The notes: generated by a model from the letters alone, not told the origin. Positions 31,090 through 39,491 are shown, counted from the stretch's first letter. The stretch is 48,686 nt of DNA from an uncultured Aeromonas sp. (GCA_945957575.1 CAMFLW010000010.1:1-48686); one strand, 5' to 3'. Made by a program: numbers and translations.

Positions 31090-32174
31090 GCAACTTTGGA
31101 GCCATCCTGACCACTGCCGGAGCGGCCAAACTCGCCAACGCCATCGCGCTGGGGGTGCCGCTCAAGCTCACCCAGATGGGGGTGGGCGATGGCAACGGCC
31201 AACCGGTCGCACCCGATCCGGCAATGACCGCCATACCGGGCGAAAAACGCCGCGCCGCCATCAACACCCTGTTCGCCGACCCGCTCGCAGCATCCCAACT
31301 GGTTGCAGAGCAGATCATCCCGGAAGACGTGGGCGGATGGTGGATCCGCTGCGTCGGCCTGTACGATGACAGCAACACCCTGATCGCCATCGCCAATGTG
31401 CCGGATACATACAAGCCGCTGCTCACCAGTGGCGCGGGCCGCACCCAAATCATCCGCATGGTGCTGATCGTCAGCGACACCAGCGCCGTCGAACTCAAGA
31501 TTGATCCAGCCGTAGTGCTGTCCACCCGAAAATATGTCGATGACGTGATGAAGGAACATAAGGAAAGCCGCGATCACCCTGCAGGAAGCAAAACAGAGAA
31601 AGGAATGTTGCGTCTGGCAACAGAAGCTGAAGCTCTAGCCGGTTTACTGGATAGCGTAGCCATCGCGCCAAAGGAGATGCGAACAGCGATGGAAGCGCTG
31701 CTAGATGCAGTCGCCCCCATCGGGTTGGTGCTTCCATGGGTAGCTGAAACGCCACCGAATGACCGTTTTGTGCTGGTGAAGAACCAGAGCTTCGACCCCG
31801 TGGCTTTGCCAAAGTTGGCTAAGATATTCCCGAATGGACGGATACCATTCGACCCACGTGGTTTTGGTCTGCGGTGGTGGGATGGTGGTCGTGGCATTGA
31901 TCCTGGTCGAACCCTGTTATCAGAACAACAGGATGCTATGAGGGAGCTCGCTGGTATGTTCTTGATATCCAATGGAAATTCAGTATCCAGTCCAGAATCT
32001 GTTAACGGTGTATTTAGGAAAGTCAGCCTTGGAACCAACTTTTTAACGCACGTGAACGGGACAACTCAAAGTAATAACTATGGGGTTCAATTTTTATCCT
32101 CCCTCGTTGTACCAACCGCCGAGGAATTCAGAGGAAAAACATCAGCACTTGCCGCCATCATGAGGGTCAAATGA
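31086..32174 (+). CDS. H: Tail fibre protein (P2 gpH)
   Basis: 362 residues. Residues 1-150 match the conserved baseplate-binding part of P2-type fibres (MSNFGAILTTAGAAKLANAI; WWIRCVGLYDDSNTLIAIAN). The remainder is short and unlike P2 (whole P2 H is about 670 residues), with a receptor-binding end such as NNYGVQFLSSLVVPTAEEFR. From about 31550 the DNA is richer in A/T than neighbouring genes, indicating a swapped-in receptor cassette. Determines host range. Confidence 0.88.
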   Translation: MSNFGAILTTAGAAKLANAIALGVPLKLTQMGVGDGNGQPVAPDPAMTAIPGEKRRAAINTLFADPLAASQLVAEQIIPEDVGGWWIRCVGLYDDSNTLIAIANVPDTYKPLLTSGAGRTQIIRMVLIVSDTSAVELKIDPAVVLSTRKYVDDVMKEHKESRDHPAGSKTEKGMLRLATEAEALAGLLDSVAIAPKEMRTAMEALLDAVAPIGLVLPWVAETPPNDRFVLVKNQSFDPVALPKLAKIFPNGRIPFDPRGFGLRWWDGGRGIDPGRTLLSEQQDAMRELAGMFLISNGNSVSSPESVNGVFRKVSLGTNFLTHVNGTTQSNNYGVQFLSSLVVPTAEEFRGKTSALAAIMRVK

Positions 32175-32788
32175 TGAATCATATCGAGCTAAATGCGCAG
32201 GGGTTTGCCGATGAGTCAGGCTATCTCAAATGCCACATCTGCCATCCTCAGACACGGGAGTACCTTGGTGAATCCGACGAGTTTATATCCCAGCACACTG
32301 GTCTCCCAGCATGGGCATATCTCGATGCCCCACCTCATGCGACTAAACCGGCTCATGTGATGGTGAGAACAGCCGATGATGCGGGATGGAGAGAAGTAGA
32401 AGACCACAGAGGAAAGACGGTTTATGACACGGTAACCAAAGCGGGAAGCGAAATAAAAGAGCTTGGTGCGGTGCCGGAAGGGAAAACACTGCTTCCCCCT
32501 ACCTCCCAGTTTGATAAATGGACTGGTGCAGGATGGGAATATGATGCATCTGCCGAGCAGCAAGCAACGCTTGATGCGGCCCTTGCGAGTCAATCAACCA
32601 GAATCGCCAATGCCAACCAACAGATCGCCATCATCAAGCCCGCCGTCGACGGAGGCTACGCCAAGCCGGAACACACCCAGCTGCTGGCAGACTGGCAGCG
32701 CTGCCGATACGAGCTGACGCTGGTGCCGGAACAGCCTGGCTGGCCTGAGTCGCCGCAATGGCCCACCGAACCGGACAAGGTCATCTGA
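32171..32788 (+). CDS. G: Tail fibre assembly chaperone (P2 gpG)
   Basis: 205 residues. The C-terminal third (ANQQIAIIKPAVDGGYAKPE; PEQPGWPESPQWP) matches the Caudo_TAP tail-fibre assembly family; the N-terminal part varies with the fibre. The first 430 bases are A/T-rich like the end of H; the last 180 return to the GC-rich phage norm. Start at 32171 (MMN); 32174 equally possible. Confidence 0.87.
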   Translation: MMNHIELNAQGFADESGYLKCHICHPQTREYLGESDEFISQHTGLPAWAYLDAPPHATKPAHVMVRTADDAGWREVEDHRGKTVYDTVTKAGSEIKELGAVPEGKTLLPPTSQFDKWTGAGWEYDASAEQQATLDAALASQSTRIANANQQIAIIKPAVDGGYAKPEHTQLLADWQRCRYELTLVPEQPGWPESPQWPTEPDKVI

Positions 32789-32798
32789 CCAAACCAAC

Positions 32799-32823
32799 CA
32801 CCCCGCCCTGTGCGGGGTGTTTT
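32799..32823 (+). terminator. Terminator after the V-to-G operon
   Basis: 8-bp stem CACCCCGC/GCGGGGTG with a 5-base loop and TTTTCTTT after it, 11 bases past the stop of G. Separates the V operon from the FI operon. Confidence 0.85.
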
Positions 32824-32844
32824 CTTTATGCCCCGCCACCGTCT

Positions 32845-32873
32845 GCGGGTGTGTAGCGGCCCCACACACCAGC
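32845..32873 (+). promoter_or_regulatory. Late-gene activator box 3 (before FI)
   Basis: Arms GCGGGTGTGT and ACACACCAGC (one change from boxes 1 and 2) around the centre AGCGGCCCC. The centre lies 100 bases before the FI start. Corresponds in place to the P2 PF promoter. Confidence 0.68.
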
Positions 32874-32958
32874 GCCAACTCGCCCAACCTGCGCCGCCCC
32901 TGCATCCTGACCGTGCTCATATTGATCACCTCCGTCCGGACACAGGAGAACCGCCACC

Positions 32959-34137
32959 ATGGCACTCGACAGTTACCACCACGGCGTGCGCGTCGTCGAA
33001 GTCAACGAAGGCACCCGCACCATCCGCACCATTGCCACCGCCGTGATCGGCCTGCTTGGCCATGCGGAAGATGCCGACGCCACCACATTCCCGCTCAACA
33101 CCCCGGTCATCATTACCGACGTGCAAAAAGCCGTTGGCAAAGCTGGCACCCAGGGCACTTTGGCCAAAGCGCTGCAAGCGATCGCCGACACCGTCAACAC
33201 CATTACCATCGTCGTGCGCGTCCCCAAAGGCGCCACCGACGAAGAGACCACCTCCAACGTCATCGGCGCCGCCAAGCCGGATGGCAGCTATACCGGCCTC
33301 AAGGCCCTGCAACGGGCCAGCTCTGCCACCGGCATCACCCCGCGCATCATCGGCGCACCGGGGCTCGACACCCTGCCGGTTGCCACTGAACTGGCCGCCG
33401 TGGCGGTCAAGCTGCGCGCCTTCACCTACGTCTCAACCCACGGCTGCAACACACCGACCGAGGCGCTGGCCTACCGCCAGAACTTCGGCCAGCGTGAAGT
33501 CATGCTGGTGCATGGCGACTTCAAAAAGTGGGATACCACCGCCAACGCCGAGGCCACCATCTGGGCCACCGCCAAAGCCATGGCCATGCGCGCCAAGATT
33601 GACAAAGAGGTTGGCTGGCATAAAACCCTCTCCAACGTCGCCGTCACTGGCGTACAAGGGCTGACCAAGCAAGTGTTCTGGAGTCTGCAAGACCCCGATA
33701 CCGACGCGGGCCTGCTCAACGAAAAAGACATCACCTGCCTGATCCAGTCCGAAGGGTTCAGATTCTGGGGATCTCGCACCTGCTCGGACGATCCCCTGTT
33801 CGCCTTCGAGAACTACACCCGCACCGCGCAAATCCTCGCCGACACCATCGCCGAGGCCCATATGTGGGCGGTAGACAAGCCGATGACTCCCACCCTGGTC
33901 AAAGACATCATCGAAGGCATCAAGGCCAAGGGCCGCGAGCTGGTCAGCCTAGGTTATCTCATCGGTTTCGACTGCTGGTACAACGAAGAGGTCAACGACA
34001 AAGACACCCTCAAGGCGGGCAAGCTTTACATCGACTACGACTACACCCCCGTGCCGCCGCTTGAAAACCTCATGTTCCAGCAGCGCATCACCGACCGCTA
34101 TCTGGTCGACTTCGCCGCCCGCGTGGCCGCAGCATAA
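32959..34137 (+). CDS. FI: Tail sheath protein (P2 gpFI)
   Basis: 392 residues, about the P2 length. Family segments are YHHGVRVVEVNEGTRTIRTI at the start, APGLDTLPVATELAAVAVKL near 135, and FWGSRTCSDDPLFAFENYTR near 270-290. The contractile sheath that drives DNA injection. Strong RBS AGGAG at about 10 bases. Confidence 0.94.
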   Translation: MALDSYHHGVRVVEVNEGTRTIRTIATAVIGLLGHAEDADATTFPLNTPVIITDVQKAVGKAGTQGTLAKALQAIADTVNTITIVVRVPKGATDEETTSNVIGAAKPDGSYTGLKALQRASSATGITPRIIGAPGLDTLPVATELAAVAVKLRAFTYVSTHGCNTPTEALAYRQNFGQREVMLVHGDFKKWDTTANAEATIWATAKAMAMRAKIDKEVGWHKTLSNVAVTGVQGLTKQVFWSLQDPDTDAGLLNEKDITCLIQSEGFRFWGSRTCSDDPLFAFENYTRTAQILADTIAEAHMWAVDKPMTPTLVKDIIEGIKAKGRELVSLGYLIGFDCWYNEEVNDKDTLKAGKLYIDYDYTPVPPLENLMFQQRITDRYLVDFAARVAAA

Positions 34138-34149
34138 GGAGCATCAACC

Positions 34150-34665
34150 ATGGCACTGCCTCGCAAACTCAAACACCTCAACATGTTCCTCGATGGCGAC
34201 AACTGGATCGGCGTCGGCGAAGAGTACACCCCGGCCAAACTGACGCTGAAACTCGAAGCCTACCGTGGCGGCGGTATGCCGGGGGCGGCCCATATCAACA
34301 TGGGCCTCGATGATGGCGCCCTCGATACCGAATTCACCTTTGGCGGCTACGAAGCGGCCCTGTTCAAAAAGCAGCATCAGGCCAAGATAGACGGCGTCAT
34401 GCTCCGTTTTGCGGGCTCCTTCCAGCGTGACGACACCGCCCAGGTCTCTTCGGTCGAAATCGTTCAGCGTGGCCGCATCAAAGAGCTGGATGGCGGCACC
34501 CTCAAAACCGGCGACAACACCCAGCAAAAGGTCAGCATGGCCAACACCTACTACAAGGTGACCGTCGACGGTGAAGAACTGGTCGAGATCGACCTCATCA
34601 ACATGATCTGGAAAGTAGGCGGCGTCGACATGATGGAAGAACACCGCAAGGCCATCGGCCTCTAA
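34150..34665 (+). CDS. FII: Tail tube protein (P2 gpFII)
   Basis: 171 residues, the P2 length. Starts MALPRKLKHLNMFLDGDNWI and contains the tube fold (AYRGGGMPGAAHINMGLDDG, then TEFTFGGYEAALF). Forms the inner tail tube. Follows FI by 12 bases with AAGGAG. Confidence 0.94.
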   Translation: MALPRKLKHLNMFLDGDNWIGVGEEYTPAKLTLKLEAYRGGGMPGAAHINMGLDDGALDTEFTFGGYEAALFKKQHQAKIDGVMLRFAGSFQRDDTAQVSSVEIVQRGRIKELDGGTLKTGDNTQQKVSMANTYYKVTVDGEELVEIDLINMIWKVGGVDMMEEHRKAIGL

Positions 34666-34681
34666 TCCACCCAACCCCATT

Positions 34682-34700
34682 CGGGCGGCACGGCCGCCCG
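34682..34700 (+). other. Hairpin between FII and E
   Basis: 7-bp stem CGGGCGG/CCGCCCG with a 5-base loop, 17 bases past the FII stop, with no T run. It may slow transcription or protect the 3' end of the abundant FI-FII message. Confidence 0.4.
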
Positions 34701-34728
34701 TTACTACATACCGAACAAGGACCACACC

Positions 34729-35013
34729 ATGACTCAGAAAACCGTCACCCTCGACTACCCAATCCAGCGCGGCGAAACCACCATCACCGATGTGACTGTT
34801 CGCAAACCCATGGCGGGCCAGCTGCGCGGCCTCAACATGACCGACATCCTGCAGATGGATATCAACGCCCTATCAAAACTGCTGCCGCGCATCACCAGTC
34901 CGGCACTGACCGAAGTGGACATCAGCGGCATGGACCCGGCTGACCTGATGCAACTGGGGCAGGAGGTCGCCGCTTTTTTGGTACCCAAGAAAATGGCCTA
35001 CCTCACTGCATAG
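34729..35013 (+). CDS. E: Tail assembly chaperone E (P2 gpE)
   Basis: 94 residues (MTQKTVTLDYPIQRGETTIT...). Assists the tape-measure protein in tail length control. Near the C-terminus it holds the slippery heptamer at 34974-34980 that gives E+E'. Strong RBS AAGGACC-type upstream. Confidence 0.92.
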   Translation: MTQKTVTLDYPIQRGETTITDVTVRKPMAGQLRGLNMTDILQMDINALSKLLPRITSPALTEVDISGMDPADLMQLGQEVAAFLVPKKMAYLTA

Positions 35014-35153
35014 ACGACCTGATGGCCGACTTGGCCATCATCGCCCACTGGCCGCCGTCTGAAATGGCGGCCATGGAGCTCGACGAGCTAATGGGCTGGC
35101 ACCAACGCCTTGTTGAGCGATACAACCAAATCAACGGGGCAGACGAATCATGA
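34729..35153 (+). CDS. E': E+E' frameshift product of the tail chaperone
   Basis: A -1 slip at T-TTT-TTG (34974-34980) joins the first 84 residues of E to a second frame that reads on (ENGLPHCIDDLMADLAIIAH, then WPPSEMAAMELDELMG and WHQRLVERYNQINGADES) to a TGA at 35151-35153. The total of about 141 residues matches P2 E+E' (about 142). The same heptamer is used in P2. The stop overlaps the T start (ATGA). Confidence 0.85.
34974..34980 (+). promoter_or_regulatory. Programmed -1 frameshift site
   Basis: T-TTT-TTG in the reading frame of E, the standard X-XXY-YYZ slippery type. The downstream sequence can be read in the -1 frame for 57 codons without a stop, up to the T gene. Confidence 0.85.
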
Positions 35154-37597
35154 GCACCCTCAAGTTACAAATCCTGCTCGGGGCGGTGGACAAACTCACC
35201 GCCCCCCTCAAGGCCGTCACCGGCCAAAGCCGCATCACCGCCAAAGACCTTGCCGACGCCAAGACCAAAGTCCGCGATCTGGAACGCCAGAGCGCCAAGC
35301 TTGACGGCTATAAAAAATTGGGAGCCCAGATTGGCGTCACCAAAACCCAGCTCAAACAGGCCGAAGGCACCTTCAACGACCTGCAACGCAAGATTGCCGA
35401 CACCCCCAAACCAACCCGCCTGATGATCAACGAGCTCAACAAGGCCGAACGAGCCTTCAACCAGCTCAAGACCAAACAGGGGGAAATGATCACCCGCCAC
35501 GGCCAGCTGGGCGAAGAGATGCGCAAGACCGGCATCAAGACGGGCAACCTGAGCGAAGCACAGCGCCGCCTCAAAACCGATCTGGCCGCCGCCAATACCA
35601 CCCTCGACGCCCAACGCACCAAGTTGGGCCAGTTGGCCGATCAGCAAAAGCGCATGAATCAGGTCAAAGCCAGCTACCGCAAGACCCAAGATCTGCGCGG
35701 TCAGATTGCAGGTCACGGAGCCGCAGCACTGGCAACCGGAACAGCTATGGGCATGACCACTCTCAAGCCAGTGATCGAATTCGCTAGGGCTGAAACATCT
35801 GTCGTTGACCTCAAGGTGTCGATGATGGGAAAAGGCGGCCAGGTGCGGCAGGAGTTCCAAGCCATCAGCGATCTGGCGACCAAGTTGGGCAACAAGTTGC
35901 CGGGCACCACCGCTGATTTTCAGAACATGATGAGCACCCTGATCCAGCAAGGCATGAGCGCCAAAGCCATCTTGGGCGGACTGGGGCAGGCAACCGCCTA
36001 TCTCGGAGTACAGCTCAAGATGCCATATGACCAAGCCGCCTTGTTTGCCGCCAAGCTGCAAGACGCCACAGGCACCACCGAGAAAGACATGATGGGCCTG
36101 ATGGACACCATTCAGCGCTCGTTCTATCTAGGGGTTGATAGCAACAACATGCTCGGGGCATTCAGCGCCTTAACGCCTGCTCTCAGCGTGTTACGAAAGG
36201 CAGGGCTTGATGCTGCCAATACCTTGGCGCCGCTGATTGTGATGGCCGATCAGGCAGCCCTGAGCGGCGAATCAGCCGGTAACGCCTACCGCAAGATTTT
36301 TCAGCTAAGTATGAACAGCAAGAAAATTCAGAAGGCAACCAAGGGAACAGGGCTGAATCTGAACTTTACCGATGGCAAGGGGGAGTTTGGCGGGTTGGAA
36401 CAGATGTATTCCCAGTTGGCAAAGCTGAAAAATCTGAGCACGGAAAAGCGCCTGCAGGTGCTCAAGGATATCTATGGCGATGACAAGGAGACCCTGCAAG
36501 CACTCGACATCATGATCAAGAAGGGGATAGCGGGGTATCGGGAAACCCAGAAGAAAATGGCAGACCAAGCCGCGCTGCAAGAGCGGGTCAATGCCCAGCT
36601 GGGAACGCTGGGTAACCTGTGGGATGCCGCCACCGGCACCTTCACCAACGCAATGGTCAACTTTGGCGAGGCAATCGCGCCAGAGATAAAGGCCATTACT
36701 GAATGGATTGCCGACTTGTCGGAGCGCCTTGGTAACTGGGCCAAGAAAAACCCTGAGCTATCAAACACCTTGATGCGCATAGCGGCAATCTCCTCCATCG
36801 TCGCCATCGCCTTCGGCGGGCTCTCGCTGGCCGTCGCCGCCCTGCTCGGCCCGATGGCCATCATGAAACTGACATTCGGGGTGCTGGGGGTCACCTTCGG
36901 CGGGCTGCTTGGTGGCATCACCGCGATTCTGGCTCCATTGGCAATCTTTGCCGCAGTAGGGATTGCCATCATCAAGTTCTGGGAACCCATCAGCGCATTT
37001 TTCAGCGGCCTATGGCAGGGCATCATGACAGGGCTTGCCCCCGTCTTTGACGCCTTCAAGCCGTTCGCCCCGCTGCTTGATGGCATCAGTAGCGGCGTCA
37101 AAACCCTATCGGGCTGGTTTGGCGACCTGCTTGAGCCGATCAAGTTCTCGAAAGAGACGCTGGAAGGGTTCGGCAGTGCCGGCCAGATCGTCGGTCGCAT
37201 CCTGGGCGAAGCCTTCAATCTGGCCCTCACCCCGCTCAAAGCCTTCTTGAAGGGCATCGAGTGGCTGCTCGAATCGCTCGGCATCCTCGAAACCAAGAAG
37301 ATCCCGAAGTTTGATATTCCGACGGCCAGCACACCGGGTTACCTGAACGGCAATTACGGCACACCAGCTTACTCATCGGCTTACAGCTATGGCAGCGGCC
37401 CGCGCATTGTCGAGACACCAAAAATAAAACCGAAGGCCAGCAGCACGGTGAATAACCAACCGTTCTACCAGTTGACTGTCAATGCCGCGCCAGGGATGAA
37501 CGAAGAAAGAATGGCCCAGATGATGGTTGAGAAAATCAAAGAGAACGAGCGAGCCAACAAACGAGCAGGACGCACCAGCTTCAAAGACGGGAGTTGA
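35150..37597 (+). CDS. T: Tape-measure protein (P2 gpT)
   Basis: 815 residues, the same as P2 T. The first 200 residues are coiled coil (LADAKTKVRDLERQSAKLDG). Then comes the tail-length core, and a hydrophobic block at about 540-620 (ISSIVAIAFGGLSLAVAALL; LLGGITAILAPLAIFAAVGI) likely used in membrane passage. It sets tail length and enters the host during injection. Overlaps E'. Confidence 0.94.
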   Translation: MSTLKLQILLGAVDKLTAPLKAVTGQSRITAKDLADAKTKVRDLERQSAKLDGYKKLGAQIGVTKTQLKQAEGTFNDLQRKIADTPKPTRLMINELNKAERAFNQLKTKQGEMITRHGQLGEEMRKTGIKTGNLSEAQRRLKTDLAAANTTLDAQRTKLGQLADQQKRMNQVKASYRKTQDLRGQIAGHGAAALATGTAMGMTTLKPVIEFARAETSVVDLKVSMMGKGGQVRQEFQAISDLATKLGNKLPGTTADFQNMMSTLIQQGMSAKAILGGLGQATAYLGVQLKMPYDQAALFAAKLQDATGTTEKDMMGLMDTIQRSFYLGVDSNNMLGAFSALTPALSVLRKAGLDAANTLAPLIVMADQAALSGESAGNAYRKIFQLSMNSKKIQKATKGTGLNLNFTDGKGEFGGLEQMYSQLAKLKNLSTEKRLQVLKDIYGDDKETLQALDIMIKKGIAGYRETQKKMADQAALQERVNAQLGTLGNLWDAATGTFTNAMVNFGEAIAPEIKAITEWIADLSERLGNWAKKNPELSNTLMRIAAISSIVAIAFGGLSLAVAALLGPMAIMKLTFGVLGVTFGGLLGGITAILAPLAIFAAVGIAIIKFWEPISAFFSGLWQGIMTGLAPVFDAFKPFAPLLDGISSGVKTLSGWFGDLLEPIKFSKETLEGFGSAGQIVGRILGEAFNLALTPLKAFLKGIEWLLESLGILETKKIPKFDIPTASTPGYLNGNYGTPAYSSAYSYGSGPRIVETPKIKPKASSTVNNQPFYQLTVNAAPGMNEERMAQMMVEKIKENERANKRAGRTSFKDGS

Positions 37598-38091
37598 CCA
37601 TGATGATGACCTTGGGCTGGTTCGTGTTCCAGCGCTCCACCTTCGCCCCACAGTCACAACAGGATGACCGAGCATGGCGCCACCCGGGCAACCCTCGGGT
37701 CGGCGCCCGTCCGGCCTACCAGTTCACAGGGCCGGATGATGAAACCACCGTGCTATCCGGCACCCTCTACCCTGAACTGACGGGCGGGCCGGTTACCCTC
37801 GACCTGCTCCATGAAATGGCCGCCACCGGCAAAGCCTTCCCCCTGATCCAGGGGGATGGCGTGATGCGGGGCTATTTCGTCATCGAGCGCACCAGCGTCA
37901 CCCGCTCCGAGCTCTTCTCGGACGGTGCCGCCCGCAAGCTGGATTTCACCATGAACCTCAAGCGGGTGGACGACGACGAAAACACCCTGGGCAACAAGCT
38001 GATGGGCCGCGCCATCGGTGGCATCGCCAGTCGGCTGGGCATCAGCAACATCGTCGGCACCATCGGCAACAAGATCGGGGGCCTGCTGTGA
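37594..38091 (+). CDS. U: Tail protein U (P2 gpU)
   Basis: 165 residues (MMMTLGWFVFQRSTFAPQSQ). Family pieces are LGWFVFQ, GPDDETTVLSGTLYPELTGG and RKLDFTMNLKRVDDD. Tail tip/terminator protein. Overlaps T and D by 4 bases. Confidence 0.93.
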   Translation: MTMMMTLGWFVFQRSTFAPQSQQDDRAWRHPGNPRVGARPAYQFTGPDDETTVLSGTLYPELTGGPVTLDLLHEMAATGKAFPLIQGDGVMRGYFVIERTSVTRSELFSDGAARKLDFTMNLKRVDDDENTLGNKLMGRAIGGIASRLGISNIVGTIGNKIGGLL

Positions 38092-39260
38092 GCCTGACAG
38101 ATAACGTGGTGACGGCTGTCACCAGCACCCTGACCAGCCAGCTGGGGCAATTCAGCATCACCGGGGCCGATCATCCGGCCCCGGCTTACCAGCTGCTGAT
38201 CGACGGCACGGATGTATCCGCCACCATCCGGCCACGCCTGATAAGCCTCAACATCACCGACAATCGCGGGTTTGAAGCCGACACCATCGACATCGAACTC
38301 GACGACAGCGACGGAAAGCTGGCCATGCCGCGCCGTGGCGCCAGAATGCGCGTCATGATCGGCTGGCAGGGCCAACCGCTGGTTGATAAGGGGGAATACA
38401 CCATCGATGAGGTAGAGCACACCGGCACACCGGACAGGCTCACCATCAGGGGCAAATCGGCCGATCTGCGCGGCAACCTCAACAAGCTGCGCCAGACCAG
38501 CTATCACCAGCAGACCGTCGGCAGCATTGTCGATGCCATCGCCCAGCGCCACAGCCTGATCCCCGCCTGCGCCGAACGCTTCAAGGGCATGCAGATTGAC
38601 CACATCGACCAGCAGAACGAAAGCGATCCCGCCTTCCTCACCCGCTTGGCAGGTCAATGCGGCGCCCTGACCACCGTCAAATCAGGGCGGCTGCTCTTTA
38701 TCGGCCAGGGCAAGGGGCTCACCGCCAGCGGCAAACCGCTTCCCTCCGTCACCATCACCCGCCAGGACGGCGATCAGCACCGCTTCGCCGTCGCTGACCG
38801 TGACGCTTACACCGGCGTATCAGCCAACTGGCACGATCCGAAGAAGGCCACCACCGAAGGCTCGACCCTCAAGCGCAAACGCAAGACCAAGCCAAAGCCG
38901 GAGCAGGCGCTGCCGAGTGACACCACCGTCGACAAAGAAGGCCGCGAACTGCTGATTGGCGACAGCGAGAACGTCAAGGTGCTGCGCCACATCTACGCCA
39001 ACCAGACCAACGCCATGCGCGCCGCCCGCGCCGAATGGGAACGGCTGCAACGTGGCGTTGCCGAGTTCGAGATCACCCTCGCCAAAGGCCGCCCCGAACT
39101 CTACCCAGAACAACCCACCACCGTCAGGGGATTCAAGCCGCAGATCGACGAGGCCAGCTGGGTGCTGACCAAAGTCAGCCACAGCCTGACCAACAGCGGC
39201 TACACCAACACCATCAACCTCGAAGTCGCCATCGACGACCTGCCGGAAGTTGAGGAGTAA
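38088..39260 (+). CDS. D: Late control protein D (P2 gpD)
   Basis: 390 residues from ATG/GTG-type overlap at 38088 (MSLTDNVVTAVTSTLTSQLG). Forms the baseplate hub: TDVSATIRPRLISLNITDNR, DTIDIELDDSDGKLAMPRRG and GEYTIDEVEHTGTPDRLTIR are family segments. The C-terminal part YPEQPTTVRGFKPQIDEASW closes the fold. Last phage gene; P2 has ogr after it, but here ogr is elsewhere. Confidence 0.94.
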   Translation: MSLTDNVVTAVTSTLTSQLGQFSITGADHPAPAYQLLIDGTDVSATIRPRLISLNITDNRGFEADTIDIELDDSDGKLAMPRRGARMRVMIGWQGQPLVDKGEYTIDEVEHTGTPDRLTIRGKSADLRGNLNKLRQTSYHQQTVGSIVDAIAQRHSLIPACAERFKGMQIDHIDQQNESDPAFLTRLAGQCGALTTVKSGRLLFIGQGKGLTASGKPLPSVTITRQDGDQHRFAVADRDAYTGVSANWHDPKKATTEGSTLKRKRKTKPKPEQALPSDTTVDKEGRELLIGDSENVKVLRHIYANQTNAMRAARAEWERLQRGVAEFEITLAKGRPELYPEQPTTVRGFKPQIDEASWVLTKVSHSLTNSGYTNTINLEVAIDDLPEVEE

Positions 39261-39274
39261 CCAAGCCCAAAACA

Positions 39275-39308
39275 AAAAGGCGGCAGAGCCAACGCTATGC
39301 CGCCTTTT
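39275..39308. terminator. Bidirectional terminator after D
   Basis: 11-bp stem AAAAGGCGGCA/TGCCGCCTTTT; T runs on both strands. It ends the tail operon and can also stop transcription from the tRNA side. The loop resembles that of the terminator at 6861. Confidence 0.8.
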
Positions 39309-39325
39309 CCGATCATCAGATTTCC

Positions 39326-39345
39326 CTGCCGCCATTTTGCCGCCA
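39326..39345. repeat. Arm-type repeat, right copy
   Basis: Second copy of CTGCCGCCATTTTGCCGCCA (see 7072-7091), here 60 bases from the att repeat and non-coding. In the excised circle the two copies would flank attP, as arm-type integrase sites do. Confidence 0.5.
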
Positions 39346-39356
39346 CTTGGGGCCAT

Positions 39357-39389
39357 AAAAACGTAAGGCCATCCGATTGGATGGCCTTA
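39357..39389 (-). terminator. Phage-carried terminator behind the tRNA
   Basis: 11-bp perfect stem TAAGGCCATCC/GGATGGCCTTA with loop GATT; on the minus strand it runs into GTTTTTA. It replaces the host terminator (6861) that integration moved away from the tRNA. Confidence 0.7.
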
Positions 39390-39404
39390 AGTCATTGAAT
39401 TCTA

Positions 39405-39459
39405 ATGGTGCCCGGGGTCGGACTCGAACCGACACGGTTATTCACCGGCGGATTTTGAA
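39405..39459. repeat. Attachment site copy within the intact tRNA-Leu
   Basis: 55 bp identical to 6925-6979; the pair defines the duplicated att core and hence the prophage ends. Mismatch begins within the anticodon loop. Confidence 0.9.
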
Positions 39460-39491
39460 TCCGCTGCGTCTACCGATTTCGCCACCCGGGC
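39406..39491 (-). tRNA. tRNA-Leu (anticodon CAA)
   Basis: 86 bases including an encoded CCA (39406-39408). Acceptor GCCCGGG/CCCGGGC, D arm GGCGAAATCGGTAGAC, anticodon stem GCGGA/TCCGC with loop TTCAAAA (anticodon CAA, reads UUG), long variable arm as in all tRNA-Leu, T arm GGTTCGAGTCC. The 5' half is host DNA; the 3' half was resupplied by the phage. Confidence 0.96.

Larger units (their letters stand above)
6925..39459. mobile_element. P2-like prophage integrated in tRNA-Leu(CAA)
   Basis: The element spans from one copy of a 55-bp direct repeat to the other, a 32.5 kb unit, the usual size for the P2 group. Gene order follows P2 except that lysis genes and cargo differ: integrase and CI leftward, Cro/Cox/CII/Ogr/A rightward, Q and P leftward, then capsid, lysis, tail and D genes rightward. 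All expected head, tail, packaging and replication genes are present with near-normal lengths and no frameshifts beyond the programmed one in E. It therefore looks intact. Related Aeromonas phages such as phiO18P share this layout (from memory). Confidence 0.93.
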
